This document shows positions 9,574-17,421 of a DNA stretch of 64,000 nt, piece by piece. Source of the DNA: Paenibacillus sp. YYML68 (GTDB taxonomy: Bacteria; Bacillota; Bacilli; Paenibacillales; NBRC-103111); NCBI RefSeq assembly GCF_027923405.1, contig NZ_BQYI01000001.1:4530501-4594500 (forward strand), given 5' to 3'. Both the position numbers and the translations under genes were made by a program. The notes under the pieces are model-generated. The model searched no databases, had not been told where the DNA came from, and saw nothing but the letters and a program-made list of their open reading frames with translations. Position 1 is the first letter of the stretch. Each line of letters begins with the position of its first letter.

Positions 9574-9590
9574 GAATGGAGGATACGATA

Positions 9591-10193
9591 ATGGGGAACA
9601 CCGATATTTTCGAAATGATGGCCTCCACCTACGACACGCCAGAACGCATTCATATCGCCAGTGTATCGTCCAGCGCCATTCGTGCGTATATTGAGAACGG
9701 TCAGGACAAGACGGCTATTGACTTCGGGTGCGGCACAGGGCTTGTCGGGCTGGAGCTGGCTAGCGACTTCCGTCATGTCACGTTCCTCGACACGTCGCCG
9801 AACATGCTGAAGCAGATTGAGAGCAAGCTCGCTGCCGCTAGCATCCACAATGCCGACACGCTATGCCTTGACCTCGAGGCTGGCATTCAGCCTGACCTTC
9901 ACGCCGACTACGTGTTCATGGCCCAGGTGCTGCTGCATATCCAGGATATTGAGCCGGTGCTGGCCCGCTTACGTGAGGTGCTGAATCCGGGAGGCCATCT
10001 GCTGATCGTCGATTTTGATAAAAATGAGCACGTCCGATCGGACAAGGTTCATAACGGCTTCGACCAAGGCGAGCTAGCCCAACTGATGACGCGCATCGGC
10101 TACACGAACGTAACGTCCAAGACGATCTACACGGGCAAGCAGCTCTTCATGAATCAGGATGCGTCGCTGTTTATAATGGATGCGACTCGATGA
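9591..10193 (+). CDS. Class I SAM-dependent methyltransferase
   Basis: 200 residues from the ATG at 9591 behind GGAGG; the frame also has an ATG at 9576, overlapping that site. The motif I is AIDFGCGTGLVG, post-I is VTFLDTSPNML and motif IV DYVFMAQVLLHI, followed by LNPGGHLLIVDFDKNE. This is the layout of small-molecule methyltransferases of the ubiquinone/menaquinone type. Substrate unknown. The AlkD-like gene follows 51 bases downstream on the same strand, so they may be co-transcribed. Confidence 0.85.
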   Translation: MGNTDIFEMMASTYDTPERIHIASVSSSAIRAYIENGQDKTAIDFGCGTGLVGLELASDFRHVTFLDTSPNMLKQIESKLAAASIHNADTLCLDLEAGIQPDLHADYVFMAQVLLHIQDIEPVLARLREVLNPGGHLLIVDFDKNEHVRSDKVHNGFDQGELAQLMTRIGYTNVTSKTIYTGKQLFMNQDASLFIMDATR

Positions 10194-10244
10194 GATCGGA
10201 CAACGACATCCACACCCCCATCCCCACCCAAGGAGGCCACACTA

Positions 10245-10961
10245 ATGGATGCCGCCACCGTTATGCAGGAGCTTCAGGCGCTCGGCAAGGAGCGCACGAA
10301 GAAGCAGTACATCTCGAACGGAGCACGCGAACCGCTGTTCGGCGTCGCTACCGGCGCGATGAAGCCGCTCGCTAAGCAGATTAAGATCAACCAGCCGCTC
10401 GCCGAGGAGCTGTACGCGACGGGGAACTATGATGCGATGTATTTCGCCGGCATTATTGCCGATCCGAAGGGGATGACGACAGCCGACTACGACCGCTGGA
10501 TGGATGCCGCTTACTTCTACATGCTGTCGGACTACGTCGTGGCCGTCACCTTGGCGGAGGCCGAGATGGCTCACGCTCAAGGCGTGGCCGATCAATGGAT
10601 CGCTAGCGGCGAGGAGCTGCGCATGTCGGCGGGCTGGAGCTGCTACTGCTGGCTGCTCGGCAGTCGCAAGGACGCTGAGTTCTCGACCGACAAGCTCGCC
10701 CACCTGCTCGAGCGGGTCAAGCCGTCCATTCACAGCGCACCCGAACGGGCGAAATATGCGATGAACCAGTTCATCTACACGGTGGCCATCTCCTACGTGC
10801 CGCTCCATGAGCAGGCGGTTGCGACCGCGCAGGCTGTCGGTCCGGTTGAGGTCAAGCGGGGCGATACAGGCAAGAGCAGCCTCCTCGTCGCCTCGGATAC
10901 GATTCAGAAGGCCATCGAGAAGAACCAGCTCGGCTTCAAGCGCCGGCACGTAAGGTGCTGA
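10245..10961 (+). CDS. DNA alkylation repair protein, AlkD-like HEAT-repeat family
   Basis: 238 residues, ATG at 10245 behind AAGGAGG. The all-helical sequence with EPLFGVATGAMKPLAKQIK near the N-terminus, MLSDYVVAV in the middle and the ending GFKRRHVRC is characteristic of the AlkD/AlkC-type HEAT-repeat family, which excises positively charged alkylated bases. In AlkD the functional residues are Trp, Asp and Arg in the concave surface; I cannot place them all with certainty, so activity is inferred from family membership. It lies directly downstream of a methyltransferase gene. Confidence 0.82.
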   Translation: MDAATVMQELQALGKERTKKQYISNGAREPLFGVATGAMKPLAKQIKINQPLAEELYATGNYDAMYFAGIIADPKGMTTADYDRWMDAAYFYMLSDYVVAVTLAEAEMAHAQGVADQWIASGEELRMSAGWSCYCWLLGSRKDAEFSTDKLAHLLERVKPSIHSAPERAKYAMNQFIYTVAISYVPLHEQAVATAQAVGPVEVKRGDTGKSSLLVASDTIQKAIEKNQLGFKRRHVRC

Positions 10962-11061
10962 AGGAGATGATTGAAGGCTTGAGCGCAACCAACCTTCGAT
11001 GCTGAGCTAGCTCATTGAGGACTTGGGTGCATACGCGTAACCATAAGCCGTAATACGAAAT

Positions 11062-11085
11062 AGCCCCGTCCTACAGGACCGGGCT
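11062..11085 (+). terminator. Hairpin terminator after the AlkD-like gene
   Basis: AGCCC and GTCCT pair with AGGAC and GGGCT around an AC loop with one C/C mismatch. It is followed by CTTCGTG, a weak T-run. Confidence 0.5.
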
Positions 11086-11118
11086 CTTCGTGCAGACTTC
11101 ACTCGCCTTGCGTTCCGA

Positions 11119-11217
11119 CTACTGCTGCACTCTTGGCTTTCCTTGATCGCTAGGGTCGTTAGACCGAGTCGGGCTGTTCTTCGGGTTGTTCTGATCTGGC
11201 TTCGCTTTCGTGCTCAT
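11119..11217 (-). CDS. Small 32-residue hydrophilic protein, possibly spore-associated
   Basis: The reading starts ATG-AGC-ACG-AAA at 11217, has AGGAGGTG upstream and stops at TAG 11119. The peptide is very rich in Asn, Pro, Ser, Lys and Gln (for example DQNNPKNSPTRSNDPS) with no hydrophobic core, a composition seen in minor small acid-soluble spore proteins. I do not recognise a specific family; the strong ribosome site is the main argument that it is real. Confidence 0.5.
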   Translation of the reverse strand: MSTKAKPDQNNPKNSPTRSNDPSDQGKPRVQQ

Positions 11218-11225
11218 CGTGTCGT

Positions 11226-11381
11226 TCACCTCCTGTGAGATCCATCCTCAGTATGGCTCCAAGCAGTGAACCTTATGACAGACGGGGGACGCGCCGAGGC
11301 GTTCTTCTCCGACAGGTTGCCCAGATGGAGCACAGGCGGCAGCAGGAAGAGCATGATCGCGACGAACAACGCTCCGAGCAA
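11226..11381 (-). CDS. Possible small single-span membrane protein
   Basis: A 51-residue frame from a TTG at 11381 (or an internal ATG nine codons later) runs to a TGA at 11226 that overlaps the ribosome site of the next small gene. The first 20 residues are strongly hydrophobic (GALFVAIMLFLLPPVL), followed by a polar tail. A GGAGGGG lies about 20 bases upstream, which is too far to be convincing. Unrecognised; it could be chance. Confidence 0.28.
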   Translation of the reverse strand: MLGALFVAIMLFLLPPVLHLGNLSEKNASARPPSVIRFTAWSHTEDGSHRR

Positions 11382-11413
11382 GCGACCATGTCAGGAGCAG
11401 CTCCCCTCCCTTA

Positions 11414-11456
11414 CCGACTAGAGCCGACTAGTGCCGATTAGAGCCGACTAGAGCCG
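11414..11456. repeat. Four-copy 10-bp tandem repeat
   Basis: Units of ccgactagag (with one gtg and one att variant) repeat four times at 10-bp steps and then break off. The array overlaps the last codons and stop of the leftward regulator-methyltransferase gene. Confidence 0.8.
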
Positions 11457-12285
11457 TCCCCTCCACCTTCCGCGCCATAACGGTCGCCATCGCATGCTGG
11501 TGCGGCACGCCTGATGAATGGCAGTCGAATACAAGCTCCGCGCTGTCCTCGATCAGCCAGTCCCGATAATGGGCGAGCAGCTCGCCGGAATGCCACTTGT
11601 ACGCGTGCGGCTCCTTCTCCGGAGGCGGGGCGATGAATGGCTTGTTCACGAACACATTGAACACGTGCAGGCCGTTCGGCGCGGTATACCTTTTATAATT
11701 AGCGAAAATCTCCTCCCGCAGCTCCGGCTTCATATAATGCAGCACGCCGCTTGAGAACACGATGTCGTACGGCTCCTCGAACCGGTATTGGAGAATGTCC
11801 GCCTTGAACACATCGACGTGTACGCCCACCCGCTCCGCGAGCCGCCTCGTCTTCTCCACACCCGCATCCGTAATATCGAAGGCCGTGACCGCATAGCCAT
11901 TCCTGGCAAAAAACACCGCGTCCTTCCCTTCCCCGCACCCGATATCGATTAGCCTCAAGCGCTTCGTCGGCGGCATCGCCTGCAGCACCTGGTAACAAGC
12001 CTCATTCGGCTCCGTCCCCCAGTAATAGCTATCCGTCTGATACTCTTCCTCATAGATCGTCATCGGCTTGTCCTGCGACACGTAGCCGAGCAGCTTGTCG
12101 ATGCTCACGCCTAGCGTTCGCGACAGGTCAGGGAGCAGCGCCAGCTCCGGCATCGTCTGCGCATTCTCCCACTTCGACACTGCCTGATACGTCACCCCGA
12201 CCGATTGGGCAAGCTCCTCCTGGGTCAGGCCCTTCTCTCTCCGGTATAACCCGATATTTCTCGATAATTGCTCCTTCATGCTCAC
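11428..12285 (-). CDS. XRE-type HTH fused to SAM methyltransferase (TehB-like)
   Basis: 285 residues. Residues about 5-65 are a Cro/C1-type helix-turn-helix (LSRNIGLYRREKGLTQEELA, then VTYQAVSKWEN). Residues about 85-270 are a class I methyltransferase with motif I LIDIGCGEGKDAVFFA, post-I VTAFDI and motif IV YDIVFSSGVLHY, close to the TehB/tellurite-resistance methyltransferase group. The start is either GTG 12285 (five bases after GGAG) or ATG 12279. It could methylate a toxic small molecule and regulate its own expression; substrate unknown. The C-terminal end is formed by a 10-bp tandem repeat and may vary between strains. Confidence 0.85.
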   Translation of the reverse strand: MSMKEQLSRNIGLYRREKGLTQEELAQSVGVTYQAVSKWENAQTMPELALLPDLSRTLGVSIDKLLGYVSQDKPMTIYEEEYQTDSYYWGTEPNEACYQVLQAMPPTKRLRLIDIGCGEGKDAVFFARNGYAVTAFDITDAGVEKTRRLAERVGVHVDVFKADILQYRFEEPYDIVFSSGVLHYMKPELREEIFANYKRYTAPNGLHVFNVFVNKPFIAPPPEKEPHAYKWHSGELLAHYRDWLIEDSAELVFDCHSSGVPHQHAMATVMARKVEGTALVGSNRH

Positions 12286-12363
12286 TCACGCTCCTTATGC
12301 TCTCCATTGTAGAAGAGCGGCGGCGCCGTAACAATAACCGTCAGCTTGAGTTTTCCATGCATT

Positions 12364-12376
12364 CAACCAGTGGTTG
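12364..12376. promoter_or_regulatory. Perfect inverted repeat in divergent promoter region
   Basis: CAACCA-g-TGGTTG lies between the leftward HTH-methyltransferase gene and the rightward oxidoreductase gene. It is a candidate operator, for example for the HTH protein itself. No binding evidence. Confidence 0.35.
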
Positions 12377-12462
12377 AGCAGCGCCTACCGTTGCCTCCCT
12401 CGCCGCGGGTCGTGGTACAATGAGGGCAACTAGAGAACCATATCATGAGAGGAGCTGTCATT

Positions 12463-13476
12463 GTGACAAAAATCCGATTCGGCGTCATCGGCACCAACTG
12501 GATTACAGACCGATTCCTGCAAGCGGCGCAATCCGTTGAAGACTTCGCCCTAACAGCCGTCTACTCCCGCACCGAGGAGCGGGCCCGTGCATATGCCGAC
12601 CAATGGAGCATCCCCCATCGGTTCACCGAGCTCGCGCAGCTCGCCAAGAGCGATGAGCTCGATGCCGTCTATATCGCTACGCCGAACTCACTGCACGCCG
12701 AGCATGCGATACAGTGCATGCAGCACGGCAAGCACGTGCTGTGCGAAAAGCCGCTCGCCTCGAACGCAGCAGAGGTGCGGGCGATGCAGGCCGCAGCGCA
12801 AGACAATGGCGTATTACTCATGGAGGCGATGAAATCGACCTGCATGCCCGGCTTCGAGGCCGTACAAGCCGCGCTGCCGCGCATCGGCCGCGTACGGAGG
12901 TATTACGCAAGCTACTGCCAATATTCCTCACGCTATGACGCCTACCGGCAAGGCACCGTGCTCAACGCCTTCAATCCGACTTATTCCAATGGTGCGATGA
13001 TGGATCTCGGCATCTATTGCTTGTACCCGCTGCTCACGCTATTCGGTGCGCCGACTCGCATTCAAGCGACTGGCTATATGCTCGAATCGGGCGTCGATGG
13101 CGAAGGCAGCATGGTGCTCACGTACCCGGACATGGATGCGGTCATTATGTATTCGAAAATTACGAGCTCCAGTCTTCCAAGTGAGATTCAAGGCGAGGAC
13201 GGTACGTTGGTCATGGATTCAATCAGCGAGCCGCATCGCGTCCAGCTTCGTCTCCACGACGGAACGCTCGAGGATCTCACGCGCGCCCAGCCAGAGCCGC
13301 CAATGGCCTACGAGCTGCGCGAGTTCATCCGTACGCTGCAGGCAGGGAGGCTAGAGTCCAGCATCAACAGCTTCGCACGCTCGCTGGCGACGATCACCGT
13401 CATGGATGAGGCGCGCAGACAGCTCGGCCTCGTGTATGAGGCGGATCGACGAGCTGTTCAAGAGCAGCAAGGCTAG
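12463..13476 (+). CDS. Gfo/Idh/MocA-family NAD(P)-dependent oxidoreductase
   Basis: 337 residues from the GTG at 12463, which has AGAGGAG eight bases upstream; an ATG at 12445 lies in front of that site and is less likely. The Rossmann start is RFGVIGTNWI, followed by ELDAVYIATPNSLHAEHA and the family hallmark CEKPLASN containing the catalytic Lys. The C-terminal alpha/beta domain begins near residue 125. The family oxidises or reduces sugars, inositols and related polyols. The specific substrate cannot be read from sequence. It is transcribed alone, divergent from the HTH-methyltransferase. Confidence 0.88.
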   Translation: MTKIRFGVIGTNWITDRFLQAAQSVEDFALTAVYSRTEERARAYADQWSIPHRFTELAQLAKSDELDAVYIATPNSLHAEHAIQCMQHGKHVLCEKPLASNAAEVRAMQAAAQDNGVLLMEAMKSTCMPGFEAVQAALPRIGRVRRYYASYCQYSSRYDAYRQGTVLNAFNPTYSNGAMMDLGIYCLYPLLTLFGAPTRIQATGYMLESGVDGEGSMVLTYPDMDAVIMYSKITSSSLPSEIQGEDGTLVMDSISEPHRVQLRLHDGTLEDLTRAQPEPPMAYELREFIRTLQAGRLESSINSFARSLATITVMDEARRQLGLVYEADRRAVQEQQG

Positions 13477-13654
13477 ACGCTCGGCTCCAATTGCGCTGGT
13501 GTGTGTAGTAAGAGCTCCTATTCATTCAGCCAAGCTTCACCATCATCTTCCGTTGAACAACAAGAGCGCCCCGCTTGGAGCTGGTTCAGTGCGTACATAG
13601 GCTCAGATGAGCCTAGCACCGATCAGCTTCTTGTCACGAGGCGCTCCACTTAGA

Positions 13655-14536
13655 CTACTCCTTCGGATAAAACGGCGAGTAATTCCCGAACTCCCAACGT
13701 AGCGGGAAGCCGTCCGCGCTGTACACCACCTGTTCAACCGTGAACACTAGACTCCGCTCCGTCCCGCGCCATTGAATCTTCCCTTCTCCATGAAGCTGTA
13801 GCGTCTCGCCCGTATCGAAGTCGAGAAACAATAGCCCTGCTCGCGAATAGGCGTAAATATTGCCTAACGTGTTGAACATCGCATTCCCCGCGTAATCCGC
13901 TACTTCAATCGTTTGTTCATCGAGAACGTGGACGAAGCCCGGTATACCGCCTCTGTGGGACACATCCGCGCCGCGATTCGGGTGAACCGAAGCGATGAAG
14001 AACGTATCCGCTCGCTTCAATTGCTCGATATGTCGAACGTTCAACGAACTGAAGCGTTGAGGGCTAGTGGTCGGTTGCCTTTGCTCTCGGAAGCCTAAGA
14101 AGGTCCGGGCCTGAATGTATTTCGGACAATTCGCGTACACCTCCATCGTCTGAACGAGCAAGGTATCTGCGTGGATGCTCACGACTGTGCCGTTCACACG
14201 CATTCGCCGCCGAGTGGCAAAGTCGATCGCTAACAAGCCGACCTGCGAGCCTTCCTTCAATTGGAGCACCTCGGGGGCGTATGTGTGGTCGCACTGAATC
14301 GATACGGTCCGCTCGTCGATGCCCTTCACGAACCCCGCCTCGCCCCACAGCACACAAGCCCGCACCTTCCCTTCACGATCCACGAAGCCGACTAGAACCA
14401 TCACCTGCTGCTCTAGAAACTGGGCGGCCACCTTCGGTATGAAGTCGCGAATTCCTTTGATCGTCAGCCTCGCGCTCTCCTCTTGATGGGCCTCCCGTTG
14501 AACGGCGAGCTCTCCTTCGTGGTACACCATACTCAT
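13655..14536 (-). CDS. Pyridoxamine 5'-phosphate oxidase-like flavin-binding protein
   Basis: 293 residues. The N-terminus MSMVYHEGELAVQREAH and the later segment DTFFIASVHPNRGADVSHRGG are typical of the large PNPOx-like proteins that bind FMN in a split-barrel fold; two such barrels seem to be present (about 40-150 and 165-285). The physiological substrate of this subgroup is not known to me. Its start codon follows the stop of the upstream VOC gene by one base, so the two are probably translated together and serve one pathway, perhaps small-molecule detoxification (inference). Confidence 0.8.
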   Translation of the reverse strand: MSMVYHEGELAVQREAHQEESARLTIKGIRDFIPKVAAQFLEQQVMVLVGFVDREGKVRACVLWGEAGFVKGIDERTVSIQCDHTYAPEVLQLKEGSQVGLLAIDFATRRRMRVNGTVVSIHADTLLVQTMEVYANCPKYIQARTFLGFREQRQPTTSPQRFSSLNVRHIEQLKRADTFFIASVHPNRGADVSHRGGIPGFVHVLDEQTIEVADYAGNAMFNTLGNIYAYSRAGLLFLDFDTGETLQLHGEGKIQWRGTERSLVFTVEQVVYSADGFPLRWEFGNYSPFYPKE

Positions 14537-14537
14537 G

Positions 14538-14975
14538 TTAGAAGAACCCGCAGGCCGGACCTTCGGTTGTATGTTGCTGATAGGCTTGCAGGCCGGTCTT
14601 GGCGTAGATTTCGAGCCGAATCCCGTCTGGGTCCAGGAAGTAGATCCCCCCCGATTCTGCGCCTTCCATGTGAGGCGTAAGGTCTGGGTAGATGAAGGCG
14701 ACGCCCATGCTTTTCAGCTGCTTCTCCTTCAACTTCACGTCGTCCAGAGAGCTCGCTTCGAAGGCGAAATGATGCATTCCTGGCGACTGGGAGGAAAAAA
14801 CACCGTTACTCTGCTCCCACAGCGTAATCGTAATCTCATCCTCGCGCCCCAGAAAGGCAAATTTCTTACCCGATTCGTCTGATCGATGGAACACGGTGAG
14901 CTGGAATACCTCACAGTAAAACGGGACGGAACGCTCGAGATTCGTGACATTGATACCAACATGACCTATTTTCAT
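14538..14975 (-). CDS. VOC-superfamily (glyoxalase/dioxygenase-like) protein
   Basis: 145 residues from the ATG at 14975, behind AAAGGAG. It has the two paired beta-alpha-beta-beta-beta modules of the vicinal-oxygen-chelate fold: MKIGHVGINVTNLERSVPFY at the start and MHHFAFEA...YFLDPDGIRLEIY in the second half. Candidate metal ligands are His5, His near residue 79 and the Glu in RLEIY. Possible roles are isomerase, dioxygenase or resistance protein. It is divergent from a CGNR-type regulator across an operator-like inverted repeat at 15027-15057, so it is likely controlled by it. Confidence 0.85.
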   Translation of the reverse strand: MKIGHVGINVTNLERSVPFYCEVFQLTVFHRSDESGKKFAFLGREDEITITLWEQSNGVFSSQSPGMHHFAFEASSLDDVKLKEKQLKSMGVAFIYPDLTPHMEGAESGGIYFLDPDGIRLEIYAKTGLQAYQQHTTEGPACGFF

Positions 14976-15026
14976 TCGGCACACTCCTTTTTATAACCAC
15001 CAAAATCACCTTACAGGTATTAGGTT

Positions 15027-15072
15027 AACAGAGTTTTCTTAACTTGTAAACTCTGTTTTTAGTGGTTATAAT
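15027..15072 (+). promoter_or_regulatory. Promoter of the CGNR regulator with overlapping operator
   Basis: The inverted repeat AACAGAGTTT (15027-15036) / AAACTCTGTT (15048-15057) encloses TTGTAA (15044-15049), which with TATAAT (15067-15072) makes a 17-base-spaced promoter. A protein bound to the repeat would block both divergent genes. Confidence 0.6.
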
Positions 15073-15092
15073 GTTTTCGGGTGATCGAGAAC

Positions 15093-15680
15093 ATGATGAA
15101 GCGTGAATTTGTAATGGTCGGGAACAGCCTGACGTTGGATTTTATAAATACGAGAATATGTAAGCAGGGGCAGGTCATCGACCTCCTTGAAGGTACAGAT
15201 GACCTGAGCGAGTGGCTGGAATGCGCAGGACTGCTTCGTTACGTCTCCGGAAGCTATGCGGCTCTGGATGCAGAGACTAAGCAGCGCCTGTTCACGGACT
15301 TCTTGCGTGTTCGGGACGTGCTGATGGAGCTGGTGAGAGACGTGATGGCTAGCGGGGAGCTGACGAACGGGCACAAGGAGCAATTGAACGAGGAGCTGCG
15401 CAAATATCCATGCACCAAGCAGATTGATGGTCAAGAGACGGACATGCACATCGAGTCGTATTATGAAGCGGCCTACCTGCCGGGTGCTATTGTGGACAAC
15501 GCGGCGTTTCTGCTCACGACTGTGAGTCCATCGAAGATCAAGAAGTGCTCGAATGAGGAATGTATCTTGTTCTTTTATGACAATAGTAGGAATGCATCGA
15601 GACGCTGGTGCTCCATGTCAACGTGCGGCAATCGGGTCAAGGTGAACCAGCACTACCACCGGAAGCGGGGGCGAGAGTGA
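15093..15680 (+). CDS. ABATE/CGNR zinc-finger putative transcriptional regulator
   Basis: 195 residues from the ATG at 15093, with GGGTGA eight bases upstream; a GTG at 15081 overlaps this site and lies next to the predicted transcription start. The N-terminal ABATE domain begins GNSLTLDFINT. The C-terminal zinc finger has C-x4-C in KKCSNEECILFFYD, then WCSMSTCGNRVK, which carries the CGNR signature. The family is thought to regulate transcription. Its promoter overlaps a long inverted repeat, so autoregulation and control of the divergent VOC-flavoprotein pair is likely. Confidence 0.85.
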   Translation: MMKREFVMVGNSLTLDFINTRICKQGQVIDLLEGTDDLSEWLECAGLLRYVSGSYAALDAETKQRLFTDFLRVRDVLMELVRDVMASGELTNGHKEQLNEELRKYPCTKQIDGQETDMHIESYYEAAYLPGAIVDNAAFLLTTVSPSKIKKCSNEECILFFYDNSRNASRRWCSMSTCGNRVKVNQHYHRKRGRE

Positions 15681-15698
15681 AGCGAGGGGCATGAGGCA

Positions 15699-16217
15699 CG
15701 CTCGCCGTTAGCGCACGAAACGTGCGCTATCTCGCGCACCGTGCCCGCCGCGCCGCTCTAGCGCTCGCCGTTAGCGCACGAAGCGTGCGCTATCTCGCGC
15801 ACCGTGCCCGCTGCGCCGCACCAGCGCTCGCCGTTAGCGCACGAAGCGTGCGCTATCTCGCGCGACGCGCCTCTCGCGACGCACCAGCGCACACCGTTAG
15901 CGCACGAAGCGTGCGCTATCTCGCGCGACGACGCCCGCCCCACCGCTCCAGCGCTCGCCATTAGCGCACGAAGCGTGCGCTATCTCACCCGCAGCGGCCG
16001 CCGCGCCGCACCCCCGCTCGCCGTTAGCGCACGAAACGTGCGCTATCTCGCCCGCAGCGCCCGCCTCATCGCTCCAGCGCTCGCCGTTAGCGCACGAAGC
16101 GTGCGCTATCTCGCGCGACGCGCCCGCCTCACCGCACCAGCGCTCGCCGTTAGCGCACGAAACGTGCGCTATCTCGCCGCACCACCGCTCGCCGTTAGCG
16201 CACGAAGCGCGTTCGCC
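15699..16217. repeat. 63-bp tandem array of a palindromic element (8 full units plus a degenerate ninth)
   Basis: The core TTAGCGCACGAARCGTGCGCTA forms a nine-pair hairpin. Cores begin at 15708, 15771, 15834, 15897, 15961, 16024, 16087, 16150 and, degenerate, 16195. Spacing is 63 bp, with one 64 and a last 45. The conserved block is about 40 bp (from ctcgccgtta to atctcgcg); the remaining 23 bp are GC-rich and similar between units. Long open frames on both strands are a by-product of the repeat. It lies between two convergent genes. Confidence 0.9.
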
Positions 16218-16224
16218 GCATAGC

Positions 16225-16273
16225 AAAAAAGCAAGCACCCCGCTCGGCCATCAGCCGAACAAGAAACGCTTGC
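16225..16273 (-). terminator. Rho-independent terminator of the SPFH gene
   Basis: Minus strand: GCAAGC...GCTTGC outer stem with an inner TTCGGC-TGAT-GGCCGA-like hairpin, followed by TTTTTT. Confidence 0.75.
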
Positions 16274-16319
16274 CCATACCCTTACCGCGAGAGCACCTGC
16301 CCTACCCGCTCCACCCAAG

Positions 16320-17195
16320 CTACGGCTGCTTCGCACCCGCAGCATTCGAACCGAGCGAGTTCAGATCAATGAACGGCGTCGCGCCGCCCGTCACGGTAGG
16401 CAGTCGGCCGTCCCACTTCTCGAGCGCCTTCTCCTGCACCTCGATCTGCTTCAGTTGAACGAGCTCAGGCGTGACCTCCTGCTTCTTCAGCTTGAGCGCC
16501 TCCGCCTCGGCCTGCGCCTGGGCGATCTTCTGCTTCGCCTCGATCTCGATCCGCTTCAGATCGTTCTCCGCCTTCAGCGCCTGCTGCTGCGCCACCTGCT
16601 TCGCCTCGATCGACTGGTCGAACGCATCGGAGAACTTGAAATTAACGATGTTAATGTCATTCACAACCAGATTGTAGCGACCGACGCGAGCCGTGAGCTG
16701 CTCCCGAATCTCCGCGGCAACGACATCACGCTTCGTAATCAGGTCCTCAGCCGGATATCTCGCGGTTACTTCCTTCACGACCTCTTGAATCGCCGGTGCG
16801 ATAATGACCGTCTCATAGCCAGGCCCGATGTCGTTCATAATTTCGAAAGCAGCTGCCTTATTAATGGAATAGTTCAGTGCCACGTGTGTCGATACCGGCT
16901 GCAGGTCGCGCGACGATGCCGTCGCATCCGCTTCAACCTTCATCACCTTCGTGTTCACCTGAATGACACTCTGGATGAACGGCACCTTCAGATGCACACC
17001 CGGCTCCAGCGTCTGGTCGCCCAGCTTCCCGAACGTCTTATACAAGCCGACATGACCGAACTGCACCATCGCGAAGCTATTCATACCGCCCAGCAGTACA
17101 ACGATCCCAATGAGCACACCGAGCACAACCTTATTCGTCTTGCCGCTGCCCGGCTGATTACGCATATTCGTTTCCGTATTCGTTCCAAAATTCAT
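16320..17195 (-). CDS. SPFH/prohibitin (band 7) family membrane protein
   Basis: 291 residues from the ATG at 17195, behind GGAGGGG. One N-terminal transmembrane helix (VVLGVLIGIVVLLGG, about 24-40) precedes the SPFH domain (VGLYKTFGKLGDQTLEPGVHLKVPFI through about residue 210). After it comes a charged coiled-coil rich in Ala, Glu, Lys and Gln. The layout is that of prohibitin-like proteins, which form large ring or cage assemblies on membranes and modulate membrane proteases and lipid domains. The cardiolipin synthase gene is divergent and adjacent, a plausible functional neighbour in membrane organisation (inference). Confidence 0.88.
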   Translation of the reverse strand: MNFGTNTETNMRNQPGSGKTNKVVLGVLIGIVVLLGGMNSFAMVQFGHVGLYKTFGKLGDQTLEPGVHLKVPFIQSVIQVNTKVMKVEADATASSRDLQPVSTHVALNYSINKAAAFEIMNDIGPGYETVIIAPAIQEVVKEVTARYPAEDLITKRDVVAAEIREQLTARVGRYNLVVNDINIVNFKFSDAFDQSIEAKQVAQQQALKAENDLKRIEIEAKQKIAQAQAEAEALKLKKQEVTPELVQLKQIEVQEKALEKWDGRLPTVTGGATPFIDLNSLGSNAAGAKQP

Positions 17196-17421
17196 TCCGA
17201 TCCCCTCCACATATTCGTATCATCGCCGCCCTGCTTCCCATCGCACCGAACCACTCCGCCCTTCCGAGCATCAACAATATTGTGTTCCGACCGCGGCTTT
17301 CGTACAATACGTATGACAGCGTCATACGTTCCGCGATGGAAGCATTTGCACAAGCCTATGCAACAAGCAGCCCGCGGGCACTGTTTAATCATACGACGAC
17401 ATAAGAGGTGATTCGGCCGTC

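Noticed and set aside
11235..11441. Rightward 68-residue frame
   Set aside because: No ribosome site, Arg/Gln-rich composition, and it overlaps better-supported leftward frames.
13600..13617. Short hairpin TAGGCTCA/TGAGCCTA after the oxidoreductase gene
   Set aside because: It could be a terminator but has no T-run and a two-base loop, so it is not listed.
15699..16217. CRISPR array
   Set aside because: The repeats are regularly spaced, but the intervals resemble each other instead of being unique, the period is 63 bp with a palindromic core, and no cas genes are present.
15722..16238. Repeat proteins encoded by the 63-bp array on either strand
   Set aside because: Open frames arise because the unit length is a multiple of three and GC-rich; there are no ribosome sites, and all frames give similar low-complexity peptides.
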